Origin: Brevundimonas sp. SORGH_AS_0993
GTDB taxonomy: Bacteria > Pseudomonadota > Alphaproteobacteria > Caulobacterales > Caulobacteraceae
DNA: 64,000 bases
NCBI RefSeq assembly: GCF_030818545.1
Contig: NZ_JAUTAH010000001.1
Coordinates: 1,927,001-1,991,000 of the forward strand
Direction of reading: 5' to 3'
In this document: positions 9,528-17,569 of the stretch, in pieces
How positions within the stretch are numbered: position 1 is the first letter of the stretch
Layout of the letters: each line of letters starts with the position of its first letter
Notes under the pieces: generated by a model
What the model was told of the DNA's origin: nothing
Databases searched by the model: none
What the model saw: the letters and a program-made list of their open reading frames with translations, nothing else
Made by a program: the position numbers and the translations under genes

Positions 9528-10520
9528 TCAGCAGCCGGGACAGTCGGGCAAAGGCTCGCTCTCCAGCTGCAAGGTCGTGTGATTGACGCCGAAGCGGGCC
9601 TTGGCCAGGCTCTGCGCCTCTTGCAGCAGGGCCAGGGCGTCGGTGCGGTCATGCACCAGATGGGCGGTCAGGGCGGCCTCGCTGGTCGACAGGCCCCAGA
9701 CGTGCAGATCGTGCACAGCCGTCACGCCGGGCAAGGCCGCCAGGGCCGCCTCCAGCCGCGCCACGTCGATGTGGGCGGGCGCGCCGTCCATGGCCAGGTT
9801 GACGGAATCCTTGAACAGGCCCCAGGTCGACCACAGGATCACCGCCACGATGATCAGGCTGACGATCGGATCGATCACCGACCAGCCGGTCATCATCATC
9901 AGTCCGCCCGCCACCACCACGCCCAGGGACACGCCCGCGTCGGCCATCATGTGCAGATAGGCGCCCCGCGCATTCAGATCGTGCTGCGACCGGATGAACA
10001 GCAGCGCCGTCGCCAGATTCAGGATGAACCCCACGCCGGCTACCGCCATGATGGTCAGGGAATGGGTCGGGGCCGGATCGGTGAAGCGGCTGACCGCCTC
10101 GAACACGATGGCGCCGCAGGCGAAGATCAGCAGCAGCGCGTTGCCCAGGGCCGCCAGCACCGTCGCCTTGCCCAGGCCGTAGGTGCGACGCCCGCCTGCC
10201 CGGCCGTGACCGCCCATGCGCGCCAGCACGGCTGCGCCCCCCGCCATGGCCAGACCCAGGACGTCCGTGAGATTGTGCCCCGCATCGGCCAGCAGGGCGG
10301 TGGAGTTGACGGCGAAGCCAGCCGCGAACTCGCACGCCACAAAAACAAGATTGACGATCAGGGCGACGGCGTAACGCCAGTCCCCCGTATCGACCGGACT
10401 ATGACCGTGAGCATGACCGTGGCCATGGCCATGGCTGTGACCGTGACCGCCCTCCCCATGGTCATGGTCATGATCCGGGGCGTGATCGTGATCCGCGTGG
10501 CTGTGTCCGTGAACGCTCAT
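9528..10520 (-). CDS. Cation diffusion facilitator transporter with His-rich N-terminus
   Basis: A 330-residue CDF-family metal transporter. The first 42 residues hold a dense His/Asp run (HGHSHADHDH and repeated GHGHSHGH), a likely metal-sensing or buffering tail. Six hydrophobic segments follow, with the metal-site pattern LLADAGHNLTDV in helix 2 and SLIIVAVILWSTW near helix 6, then a cytoplasmic ferredoxin-like domain. CDF proteins normally export Zn2+, Co2+ or Ni2+ by proton exchange; the substrate cannot be fixed from sequence. A perfect palindrome with Zur-like arms lies 42-75 nt upstream of the start, so metal-dependent control is likely. Confidence 0.94.
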   Translation of the reverse strand: MSVHGHSHADHDHAPDHDHDHGEGGHGHSHGHGHGHAHGHSPVDTGDWRYAVALIVNLVFVACEFAAGFAVNSTALLADAGHNLTDVLGLAMAGGAAVLARMGGHGRAGGRRTYGLGKATVLAALGNALLLIFACGAIVFEAVSRFTDPAPTHSLTIMAVAGVGFILNLATALLFIRSQHDLNARGAYLHMMADAGVSLGVVVAGGLMMMTGWSVIDPIVSLIIVAVILWSTWGLFKDSVNLAMDGAPAHIDVARLEAALAALPGVTAVHDLHVWGLSTSEAALTAHLVHDRTDALALLQEAQSLAKARFGVNHTTLQLESEPLPDCPGC

Positions 10521-10561
10521 AAGGCCACGCTATACGCCGTTTCGGGAAAAGGCCAAGTCGC

Positions 10562-10595
10562 TATATGATAACGCATTGAATGTTATCATATAATG
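10562..10595. promoter_or_regulatory. Palindromic operator with Zur-like boxes upstream of the CDF gene
   Basis: A perfect 11-bp inverted repeat (10562-10572 with 10582-10592) with a 9-nt spacer. Each arm reads GTTATCATATA outward. The right arm lies within TGTTATCATATAATG (10581-10595), which matches 12 of 15 positions of the classical Zur box TGTTATAATATAACA. It lies 42-75 nt upstream of the CDF start. Zur or another Fur-family repressor binding is inferred from the sequence alone. Confidence 0.6.
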
Positions 10596-10604
10596 CTCTC
10601 ATCA

Positions 10605-10660
10605 GAGCCTGATCCGCCAAGGACTAATCGCTATGCGGTTCCGTCTGAAACGACCAGGTT
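10605..10660. repeat. Degenerate copy of an intergenic AGAGCCTGAT...GCGGTTCCGTCT repeat
   Basis: The segment begins AGAGCCTGATC and contains GCGGTTCCGTCTGAAACGACCAGG. The element at 23082-23148 has the same blocks in the same order (AGAGCCTGATT, then GCGGTTCCGTCTAAACGATCAGG). Both copies end at the stop codon of a minus-strand gene. The inverted pairing is poor in this copy. Confidence 0.5.
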
Positions 10661-11308
10661 TCAGTGCTGGTGGGTGGCGACCACCAGACCCAGAAGGATC
10701 AGGGCCGCGCCCAGGACGGCGCCCTCATAGCGGGCCCATCGCTCCAGCCGCAGCAGGGAGGCGCCCGCGCTGGCCAGGGCCGTAAAGACCGCCATGCCCG
10801 CCACCGTGCCCAAGGCGAACATCAAGGTCAGCAGGGCCAGGGCGGCCAGACCCTGCGGCGCGGTGGACAGATAGATGGGCAAAAGCACCTCGCCCGGCGA
10901 TACGGCCATCATGGCGATCAGACCCAGAAAGGCGGCCCTGTCCGACACCGCCGCCGGAGGCGCGGGGGCGTCGACGGGCGCGGCCCGGCGCAACATGGCC
11001 CGCGTCAGATAGAAGGCGCCGAACAGAAACAGCAACACGGCCGCCAGATGCGGCAGAAGCCCATCGATCCAGTGATCCAGCGCCAGGCCCGCCGCCACGA
11101 TCAGAGCGCCCACCACCGCGGTCGAAACGATATGGGCCAGACCGGCTGTCGCCACCGCCGCGAGGATGCGGGACGGCCGCCAGCCTTGCGCCCGCCCCAC
11201 CAGGGTGAAGGGCAGCCAGTGGGTCGGCAGGGCCGCGTGCAGGAAGGCGGCTACAAAGCCCCCGCCGAGCAGAGACATCATGATGGACGGGTCGGAACCG
11301 AAAGACAT
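10661..11308 (-). CDS. Polytopic membrane protein, putative NicO/TauE-like metal transporter
   Basis: A 215-residue protein with about six hydrophobic segments. The first carries FLHAALPTHWLPF, reminiscent of the His-containing first-helix motif of NicO-type nickel/cobalt transporters. A second conserved-looking motif AVSPGEVLLP lies mid-protein, and the C-terminus ends VATHQH. No family can be assigned with certainty. It neighbours a CDF metal transporter in the same orientation, and a Zur-box-like sequence lies 17 nt before its start, so a role in zinc, cobalt or nickel movement is plausible. A sulfite-exporter-like role cannot be excluded. Confidence 0.75.
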   Translation of the reverse strand: MSFGSDPSIMMSLLGGGFVAAFLHAALPTHWLPFTLVGRAQGWRPSRILAAVATAGLAHIVSTAVVGALIVAAGLALDHWIDGLLPHLAAVLLFLFGAFYLTRAMLRRAAPVDAPAPPAAVSDRAAFLGLIAMMAVSPGEVLLPIYLSTAPQGLAALALLTLMFALGTVAGMAVFTALASAGASLLRLERWARYEGAVLGAALILLGLVVATHQH

Positions 11309-11324
11309 GCCGCGCCCTATATCG

Positions 11325-11339
11325 TGTTACTTTATAACA
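11325..11339. promoter_or_regulatory. Zur-box-like palindrome before the putative metal transporter
   Basis: TGTTACTTTATAACA, with arms TGTTA/TAACA around a 5-nt centre. It matches 12 of 15 positions of the Zur box TGTTATAATATAACA. It lies in the 46-nt gap between lysA and the transporter, 17 nt upstream of the transporter ATG, where a bound repressor would block transcription or initiation. Confidence 0.55.
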
Positions 11340-11354
11340 ATCGAGCCCAAATCG

Positions 11355-12629
11355 TCACAGCCAGTCGGCGAAGGGCTCCCGGTCCAGCATCTCCTCATAG
11401 GTCGGGCGCGGCCGGACGACGGCCCAGTTTTCGCCTTCGACCAACACCTCTGGAACCAGGGGTCGGCTGTTGTACTCGCTGGCCATCACCGCCCCATAGG
11501 CGCCGGCGCCGGTGAAGACCACCAGATCCTCGGCCTCCAGCGGCGGCAGGGCGCGGTCGCGCGCGAAGGTGTCGCCCGTCTCGCACACCGGACCGACCAC
11601 GTCATAGGGTTGCGACGCGCCAGGGCGCGGCGTGACCGGCAGGACGTCGTGATAGGCCTCGTAGAGCGCCGGCCGCATCAGGTCGTTCATCGCCGCATCC
11701 AGCACCAGGAAGCGCCGACCGTCCGAACGCTCGTTGATCTGGATCACCTGGCTGAGCAGCACCCCGGCGTTGGCGGCCAGCAGCCGGCCCGGCTCGAACG
11801 CCGCCTCGACCTCCAGTCCGGCCAGGACGCGGGCGGCCATGGCGACATAGTCGGCCGGGGACGGCGGCTCGCTGCCGCCGGAATAGGGCACGCCCAGCCC
11901 TCCGCCGAGATCCAGCCGCGTCACCGCATGGCCCTGGGCGCGCAGGTCGCGGGTCATCTGGGCCAAGACGCGGAAGGCGGCTTCCAGCGGCGCCAGGTCG
12001 GTGATCTGGCTGCCGATATGGCAGGCCAGGCCCACGGGGGTGACGTGGGTGGACTGGGAGGCCTGGCGGTAGAGGTCCATCGCCTCGGCTGCCGGAACGC
12101 CGAACTTGTCGCTCTTGCCGCCCGTGGTGATCTTGGCGTGGCCGCCGGCGCCGACATTGGGATTGACGCGGATGGCGATGGCCGGGGACGCGCCCATCAT
12201 GGCCGCGACGGCGATCAGGCGGTCCAGTTCCGCGCCTGACTCGACGTTGATCTGGCGCACGCCCACGCCGATGGCGAAGGCCAGCTCCATGTCCGTCTTG
12301 CCTACGCCGGAGAAGATGATCCGGTCGGCCGGCACGCCCGCCGCCAGGGCCCGCCGGATCTCGCCTTCGGACACGGTGTCGGCGCCGCAGCCCAGCCTGG
12401 CCAGGGTCGCCAGCACCGACAGGTTGGAGTTGGCCTTGACCGCAAAGGCGATCAGCGCCTCGCCCAGGGCCTCGCGGTGGGCGTCGGCGGCGGCGCGCAA
12501 AAGGCCGTAGTGCCGCTTCAGCGTCGCGGTGGAATAGACATAGACGGGCGTGCCCGCCTCGTCGGCGATCAGTTCAAGCGGCACGCCCTCGGCATGCAGC
12601 GTCCCGTCCTTGAGGTCGAAATGGTGCAA
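11355..12629 (-). CDS. lysA: Diaminopimelate decarboxylase
   Basis: A 424-residue PLP enzyme for the last step of lysine synthesis, meso-diaminopimelate to L-lysine. The PLP lysine is in FAVKANSN (K65). LDLGGGLGVPY binds the PLP phosphate, CHIGSQI is conserved, and the active-site Cys is in VCETGDTFARD. The start is a TTG at 12629, which gives the MHHF N-terminus I know from related LysA proteins and lies 3 nt after the lptM stop. No better ATG or GTG is in frame nearby. It forms an operon with lptM and argH. Confidence 0.95.
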   Translation of the reverse strand: MHHFDLKDGTLHAEGVPLELIADEAGTPVYVYSTATLKRHYGLLRAAADAHREALGEALIAFAVKANSNLSVLATLARLGCGADTVSEGEIRRALAAGVPADRIIFSGVGKTDMELAFAIGVGVRQINVESGAELDRLIAVAAMMGASPAIAIRVNPNVGAGGHAKITTGGKSDKFGVPAAEAMDLYRQASQSTHVTPVGLACHIGSQITDLAPLEAAFRVLAQMTRDLRAQGHAVTRLDLGGGLGVPYSGGSEPPSPADYVAMAARVLAGLEVEAAFEPGRLLAANAGVLLSQVIQINERSDGRRFLVLDAAMNDLMRPALYEAYHDVLPVTPRPGASQPYDVVGPVCETGDTFARDRALPPLEAEDLVVFTGAGAYGAVMASEYNSRPLVPEVLVEGENWAVVRPRPTYEEMLDREPFADWL

Positions 12630-12632
12630 GGT

Positions 12633-12869
12633 CTAGCGCGGTTCGTTCTGGGCGGCGCCGGCGCCGATCGGGTTGGAGGGGCCGCCGTCGATCGGCACGC
12701 TGCTGGATGGGCGGTTCAGGGTGGCGGGCTCGGGCAGGCCGGGCGCCCGGCTGCTGCGCGGCGCGCGTTCGGTCTCGCGCACCGGGGATTCCAGGTCCGC
12801 CATCCGGCCGCATCCGGCCGAGGTCAGGGCCAGGGCCGCCGCCCCGGCCAGGATCAGGGTCTTCTTCAC
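12633..12869 (-). CDS. lptM: LptM-like small lipoprotein between argH and lysA
   Basis: A 78-residue lipoprotein. It begins with KK and a hydrophobic run ending TSAGC, the lipobox, and the mature part is short, Pro/Arg-rich and unstructured. The GTG start at 12869 overlaps the argH stop by 4 nt (GTGA), which argues for translational coupling and decides the start. Small LptM (YifL) lipoproteins commonly sit beside lysA and argH in alphaproteobacteria. In E. coli LptM helps the LptD/LptE lipopolysaccharide translocon to mature. The assignment rests on position and lipoprotein form; the mature sequence is too short to be decisive. Confidence 0.75.
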   Translation of the reverse strand: MKKTLILAGAAALALTSAGCGRMADLESPVRETERAPRSSRAPGLPEPATLNRPSSSVPIDGGPSNPIGAGAAQNEPR

Positions 12870-14303
12870 AGGCGTCGCCTCCAGTCCGCGATGCGCGCAC
12901 GGACCTGTTCCGGCGCGGTCCCACCATAGCTCTGGCGGCTTTCGCAAGACGCCCTGGCGGTCAGCACCTTGTAAACCGCTTCGGTCACGCCCGGCTCCAA
13001 TTTCTGCAGTTCATCCAGCGGCAGTTGCGCCAGGTCCACGCCCAGCGTCTCGGCCCGCTTGACCGCCGCCCCGGTGACATGGTGCGCCTTGCGGAAGGGC
13101 AGATTCAGTTCGCGCACCAACCAGTCGGCCAGGTCGGTGGCGGTGGAGAAGCCGGCGCCCGCCGCCGCCGCCATCCGTTCGGTGTTCGGGATCAGGGCGG
13201 CGACCATGGCCGTCATGGCCGTCAGCGCCAGATCAAGGGCGTCGAACGCCTCGAACACCGGCGGCTTGTCCTCCTGCATGTCCTTGGAATAGGCCAGCGG
13301 CAGGCCCTTCATCACCGTGGACAGGGCGACCAGAGACCCCAGAATCCGCCCGGTCTTGGCCCGCACCAGTTCGGCGGCGTCGGGGTTGCGCTTCTGCGGC
13401 ATGATGGAGCTGCCGGTGGTCAGATCGTCCGGCAAGCTGGCGAAACCGAACATCGGCGTCATCCAGACCACGATCTCCTCGGCCAGGCGCGACAGATGGC
13501 CGGCCGTGATCGAGGCGGCGGCCAGGCTCTCCAGGGCGAAGTCCCGATCCGACACGGCGTCCAGGCTGTTGGCCATCGGCCGGTCGAAACCCAATTCGGC
13601 CGCCGTCATGTGGCGGTCGATGGGAAAGGGCGAACCCGCCAGGGCGGCGGCGCCCAGGGGGCTTTCGTTCATGCGGGCGCGCGCGTCGGCGAAGCGGCCC
13701 GCGTCGCGTCCGAACATCTCCACATAGGCCATCAGATGGTGGCCCAGGGTCACGGGCTGCGCCGTCTGCAGGTGGGTGAACCCCGGCATCAGATCGCCGG
13801 CATGCTGCTCGGCCCGGTCCAGCAGCGCCGCCTGCAGGGCCTTGAGCTGGGCGACCGAGCGGTCGCAGGCGTCGCGGACCCACAGGCGGAAGTCCAGCGC
13901 CACCTGATCGTTGCGGCTGCGCGCCGTATGCAGGCGCCCCGAGGGCTCGCCGATCAGTTCGCTCAGTCGCGCCTCCACATTCATGTGGATGTCCTCGAAC
14001 CCGATCCCGGAACGGGAAGGTCCCGTCCACGATCTCGGCCTCGATGGCGTCCAGCCCCTTCAGGATCGCCTCGGCGTCGGCCTGCTGGATCACCCCCTGT
14101 TTGGCCAGCATGCGGCAATGGGCGCGCGACCCGGCCAGATCCTGACGCCACAAACGCCGGTCCACGCCGATGGAGACGTTGATCGCCTGCATGATGTCGG
14201 CCGGCCGCGACGAAAAGCGCCCGCCCCACATGTCTTGACCCGCAGGACGGACCGGCGCAGTCGAACCGCCGTGTTCGGCGTCGATGGAGGGCGTATCTGT
14301 CAT
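12866..14303 (-). pseudogene. argH: Argininosuccinate lyase, interrupted by a +1 frameshift
   Basis: ArgH splits argininosuccinate into arginine and fumarate. The N-terminal part ([15 protein letters not shown] to [11 protein letters not shown]) reads from the ATG at 14303. The rest ([27 protein letters not shown], signature [16 protein letters not shown], ending ADWRRRL) lies one frame away and stops at 12866. The switch is at 14000-14002, where the coding strand has GGG. Family spacing between the FPF and EDIHMN blocks needs 12 nt and 13 are present, so one extra G would explain it. Both halves look otherwise intact. It is either a recent inactivation or a sequence error. Downstream it is coupled to lptM and lysA. 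Confidence 0.9.
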
Positions 14304-14973
14304 GAGCGGCTCTAGAAAGGCGATTTGGGCGGTCGTCGGCGCGATCGTGCTGGTCAGCACCATCGCCGGCGCCGGCGGAATGGCGATTTCGCTATACGCC
14401 AATCATAGGCAGGCGGCGCAAGCCCCCACGGCGCCCGCAATCGACAAGGCCGGCGACGCCGCCGCCCCCAGCGACCTGACCCGGTTCGCGGTCGGCGCGA
14501 TGGCCAGGCTGCAGACGCCGGCCGAACCGAAGCCCGCGCCCGGCTATGTCTTCCGTGATCGCACCGGCACCGCCGTGCGGTTTCAGGCATTCGAGGGTCG
14601 GGTGACGGTGGTGAATCTGTGGGCCATGTGGTGCGCGCCCTGCCGTGCCGAGATGCCCACCCTGGCGGCCCTGGCGCGATCCTACGAGGCCAATCCCGAT
14701 CTGATCGTCCTGCCGATCAACGTCGATGCGACGCCGGACGGCGTGACCCAGGCCAAGACCTTCATCGACGCCCACGCCCCCCTGCCCTTCTACAACGACG
14801 TTCGGTTCCAACTGCCGTTCGAGTTTCCGGGCAAGGGGATGATGCCCCAGACCATCATCCTGGACCGGCAGGGCCGCATCCGCGCCAGCCTGGCCGGCGA
14901 CGCGGACTGGAACAGCGCGCAAGCCCGGGCGCTGATCGACGCCCTTCTGGCCGAGAGCGCGCCGACCGCCTGA
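14302..14973 (+). CDS. TlpA-like membrane-anchored thiol-disulfide redoxin
   Basis: A 223-residue protein with one N-terminal membrane anchor (about 8-30) and a periplasmic thioredoxin fold. The redox motif is WCAPC (C111, C114) in [15 protein letters not shown], with the cis-Pro region [10 protein letters not shown]. TlpA-type proteins reduce periplasmic disulfides, for example in cytochrome oxidase or cytochrome c assembly. The start at 14302 has GGAGG 11 nt upstream. The ATG shares the tetranucleotide CATG with the argH start on the other strand, so each gene's promoter must lie inside the other gene. Confidence 0.9.
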   Translation: MSGSRKAIWAVVGAIVLVSTIAGAGGMAISLYANHRQAAQAPTAPAIDKAGDAAAPSDLTRFAVGAMARLQTPAEPKPAPGYVFRDRTGTAVRFQAFEGRVTVVNLWAMWCAPCRAEMPTLAALARSYEANPDLIVLPINVDATPDGVTQAKTFIDAHAPLPFYNDVRFQLPFEFPGKGMMPQTIILDRQGRIRASLAGDADWNSAQARALIDALLAESAPTA

Positions 14974-14977
14974 CCGA

Positions 14978-15319
14978 TCAGTTCGCGGGAACGCGCCGGT
15001 CCGTGGCGGGATCGACGGCGCCGGGGCGGCCCTGGGCCGCGGCCTCGGCCTGCTTTTCCTCCAGCGTGTCGGCGATCTTACCCGCGCCGCTTTCGACCGC
15101 CTGAGCGGTCTTCATCGCCCCGGCCTCCAGAACCTCGCCGGCCTGGCTGGCGCCCGATTCCAACGCTTCGCCCGCCTGGCTCGCGGCGGCCTGGGCGTGG
15201 TCGCCCGCGACCTCGGCCTTCTGTTCGGCCTCGGCGGTTTCGTTGCGGGTGCAGGCGCCGACGCCCAAGGTCAAGGCGACGGCGGCGACGATCGGCAGGG
15301 CGGCGGCGCGTTTCAGCAT
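14978..15319 (-). CDS. Small Ala-rich lipoprotein, function unknown
   Basis: 113 residues. The signal peptide ends LGVGAC, a lipobox. The mature part is almost all Ala, Glu, Gly and Ser and contains imperfect repeats of the pattern SQAGEALESGA / SQAGEVLEAGA / KTAQAVESGA, so it is predicted to be a long amphipathic helix. It resembles entericidin-like or structural envelope lipoproteins in style only. The ATG at 15319 is the start next to the signal peptide; the open frame further upstream has no signal features. It converges on the redoxin with 4 nt between stops. Confidence 0.75.
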   Translation of the reverse strand: MLKRAAALPIVAAVALTLGVGACTRNETAEAEQKAEVAGDHAQAAASQAGEALESGASQAGEVLEAGAMKTAQAVESGAGKIADTLEEKQAEAAAQGRPGAVDPATDRRVPAN

Positions 15320-15629
15320 GGGTCTTGTCCGGTCAAGTTTGCTCTGCGCCAGAACGTCGGACAAAGGCGACGGTTGCGCCCGCGTCGCCGGCCGGCCTCG
15401 TATTTCCACCAACTGTTCCGGAGAAACAGAGCCGCCTATCCCTCGATTGCGCGAACCCCGACGGTTCGTCGTCGATGATCCCGTCCCTCGCCGGTCAGGG
15501 TCGTCCGAGGCGGCCTGGCCCACTCCCTACACCCGTCGGGCCGGGCCGCTTCCCACGCTTTCAAACAGGAGACGTTACGAGCCCGCCGGCAAAGGGGGGA
15601 CATCCGGCGACCGATTTTCAGGAGAAGGG
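15320..15629. other. Gene-free stretch between lipoprotein and tRNA-Met
   Basis: 310 bp with no credible coding region. It should contain the promoter of the minus-strand lipoprotein and the 3' flank of the tRNA. I see no clear -35/-10 pair, hairpin with T tract, or repeat shared with the rest of the window. Confidence 0.5.
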
Positions 15630-15706
15630 TGGTGGTTGGAGGCGGGATCGAACCGCCGACCTGTGGGTTATGAATCCACCGCTCTAACCATCTGAGCTAC
15701 CCAACC
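15630..15706 (-). tRNA. tRNA-Met (anticodon CAT)
   Basis: The minus strand folds as a full cloverleaf. A 7-bp acceptor stem starts GGTTGGG, followed by TA, a D arm GCTC...GAGC, an anticodon loop TTCATAA (CAT at 15670-15672), a T arm GGCGG-TTCGATC-CCGCC, then discriminator A and an encoded CCA (15630-15632). One A-C mismatch closes the anticodon stem. It lacks the initiator features, so it is probably elongator Met; a lysidine-modified Ile2 tRNA also has CAT and cannot be excluded by eye. Confidence 0.93.
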
Positions 15707-15887
15707 ATGGGCCCTGCGCGCGGCCGGGGCCACGCGGAAGAGGCGTGCCTATATCGCCGCCGGCCGCTGGGTTCAAGTCATGACGCGCGACATCGTGCCG
15801 CGATGCGCCTCCTTCGCCATCGCGCGAGGAACGGGACAGGATGTCCGCCGTTGGCGTCCACACCCGTCACCGCCCGGAGCTTTCGCC

Positions 15888-17114
15888 ATGCGCCCCGCCG
15901 CCCTCGCCGCCTCCAGCGCCCTGTTCGTCCTTGCCGCCGCCTGCGGTTCCCAGGGCGAGGCCCGGCCCCAGGCGGGCGCGCCGCTGGAGACCCGCCCCGC
16001 CAACAGTCCCGACCAACGCCCGGCGTTCGAGGATCAGACGCGGGCGCCGGCCGTCCGCACGGAAAGAGCCCTGACCCACACGGTGGCGGCGTCCGGCCTG
16101 GTCCACCCCTGGGGCTTGGCCCTGCTGCCCGACGGCGACTGGCTGGTGACGGAAAAGCCCGGACGCATGCGGATCGTCACCGCCGCCGGTCAGGTCGGCG
16201 CGCCGATCACCGGCCTGCCCGCCGTCGATGCGCGCGGCCAGGGCGGGCTGCTGGATGTCGTCGTCAGCCCCGACTTCGCCCGCGACCGCCTGATCTATTG
16301 GAGCTATGTCGAACCGCGTGAGGGCGGCAACGCCACCTCGGTCGCGCGCGGGCGCCTGTCGGACGACGGATCGCGCGTGGACAATGTCCAGGTCATCTTC
16401 CGCGCCCTGCCCGTCTATGACGGCGACAAGCATTACGGCTCGTCCCTGGCTTTCGCGCCGGACGGCAAGCTGTTCGTGACCCTGGGCGAGCGGTCCGACA
16501 GGCCGATGCGGCCCCAGGCCCAGGACCTGGCCTCGCATATGGGCAAGACGATCCGCATCGACGCCGACGGCTCCGTCCCCGCCGACAATCCGTTCGTCGG
16601 CCGCCCCGGCGCGCGGCCCGAGATCTGGAGCCTGGGCCACCGCAATGTTCAGGGGATCGCCGTTCAGCCCGGAACGGGCGCCGTCTGGACCATCGAGCAC
16701 GGCGCGCGCGGCGGCGACGAGTTGAACCTGGAAAAGCCGGGCGCCAACTACGGCTGGCCCGATGCGGCCTATGGGCTCGAATACGCCGGCGGGGCGATCA
16801 ATACCGGCGCGACGCAAAGACCCGGCACGGAACAGCCGGTCTATTACTGGGACCCGGTGATCGCGCCGGGCGGGGCGGTATTCTATCAAGGGGCGATGTT
16901 CCCCGAGTGGACCGGAAACCTGCTGATCGCCGCCCTGAAGGACAAGCACATCGCCCGGCTGGTGATCCGGAACGACCGTGTGGTCGGCGAGGAGCGTCTG
17001 CTGACCGACCTGGGCGAGCGCGTCCGCGACGTGGCGATCGGACCGGACGGCGCGGTCTGGGCCATAACGGACGAGCAGAACGGCAAACTGGTCAGACTGA
17101 CCCCGGCGGCGTAG
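15888..17114 (+). CDS. PQQ-dependent sugar dehydrogenase-like lipoprotein (YliI/GSDH family)
   Basis: 408 residues. The signal peptide ends LAAAC (lipobox), so the protein is a lipoprotein. A six-bladed beta-propeller follows, with the family's hallmarks LVHPWGLALLPDGDWLVTEKPGR, QGGLLDVVVSPDF, YGSSLAFAPDGKLFVTLGER, ARPEIWSLGHRNVQGIA and ANYGWP. The soluble aldose sugar dehydrogenases of this family oxidise aldoses with PQQ and Ca2+; some members may not bind PQQ. The frame is open upstream, but the ATG at 15888 begins the signal peptide and has a GGAG site. A small lipoprotein gene follows after 55 nt on the same strand. Confidence 0.92.
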   Translation: MRPAALAASSALFVLAAACGSQGEARPQAGAPLETRPANSPDQRPAFEDQTRAPAVRTERALTHTVAASGLVHPWGLALLPDGDWLVTEKPGRMRIVTAAGQVGAPITGLPAVDARGQGGLLDVVVSPDFARDRLIYWSYVEPREGGNATSVARGRLSDDGSRVDNVQVIFRALPVYDGDKHYGSSLAFAPDGKLFVTLGERSDRPMRPQAQDLASHMGKTIRIDADGSVPADNPFVGRPGARPEIWSLGHRNVQGIAVQPGTGAVWTIEHGARGGDELNLEKPGANYGWPDAAYGLEYAGGAINTGATQRPGTEQPVYYWDPVIAPGGAVFYQGAMFPEWTGNLLIAALKDKHIARLVIRNDRVVGEERLLTDLGERVRDVAIGPDGAVWAITDEQNGKLVRLTPAA

Positions 17115-17169
17115 GATGGCCGGCGACAGGCGGGGGCCGCGTCCCAACCTCCCGAAGGAGATCACGCCC

Positions 17170-17388
17170 ATGCGCAGTCTAGTCCTCGCCGCCGTCGCCC
17201 TGCCCTTGTTGAGCGCCTGCGCCTCCACCGGCGGCGTCAGCAGCTATCAGAAAGATCTCGATCGGCTGGAGGCGTCCTGCAAGGCCCGCGAAGGCATATT
17301 GACCCCCACCGGCATGCAGACCGGACACCCCGAGACCGAATACGCCTGCACCATCGTGGGCGGCGCGACCCGCATTTCCCGGAACTGA
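17170..17388 (+). CDS. Small lipoprotein of unknown function
   Basis: 72 residues. The signal peptide ends LLSACAS (lipobox). The mature part has three further Cys residues and the segment RLEASCKAREGILTPTG. A strong AAGGAG ribosome site lies 9 nt before the ATG at 17170, which decides the start. The gene follows the sugar dehydrogenase by 55 nt and may be cotranscribed. I recognise no family. Confidence 0.8.
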   Translation: MRSLVLAAVALPLLSACASTGGVSSYQKDLDRLEASCKAREGILTPTGMQTGHPETEYACTIVGGATRISRN

Positions 17389-17390
17389 CG

Positions 17391-17413
17391 CCCGAGGCGT
17401 TCGCCTTTTCGGG
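17391..17413 (+). terminator. Possible weak terminator after the small lipoprotein
   Basis: AGGCG/CGCCT pairs around a two-base loop, followed by TTTT, with an outer CCCG/CGGG able to extend the stem. The stem is short, so it is a weak candidate. It lies 3 nt after the lipoprotein stop. Confidence 0.35.
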
Positions 17414-17422
17414 ACATGTCCC
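17411..17422. promoter_or_regulatory. 12-bp perfect palindrome GGGACATGTCCC
   Basis: A complete 12-bp palindrome, 36 nt before the LiuR-like operator and about 150 nt before the thiolase start. It is a possible operator half of the beta-oxidation promoter region. No regulator is assigned. Confidence 0.35.
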
Positions 17423-17457
17423 AGCCTCCCCTGGCGCGGCGTCAGTCGGCTTATTAC

Positions 17458-17480
17458 TTGACGTTGACGTAAACGTAGGG
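17458..17480 (+). promoter_or_regulatory. LiuR/MerR-like operator upstream of the thiolase-fadB operon
   Basis: TTGACGTTGACGTAAACGTAG is nearly palindromic around ACGT (ACGTT...AACGT arms), and its first six bases can serve as a -35 element. It resembles the TTTACGTAAACGTAA-type sites reported for LiuR, a MerR-family regulator of acyl-CoA degradation in proteobacteria. It lies 90 nt before the thiolase ATG. The identity of the regulator is inferred. Confidence 0.5.
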
Positions 17481-17569
17481 TTCTTGGCGTCGACGCTTGG
17501 AACCGCCCTGTCCCTCCTGTCGCGGACCGCCGCGCAAATGGGCCAAGGGACCAAAGATGGAGACGCCTG

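Noticed and set aside
12707..14182. 491-codon plus-strand frame over argH
   Set aside because: It is antisense to argH and has no recognisable domain; the argH protein blocks on the minus strand are unmistakable.
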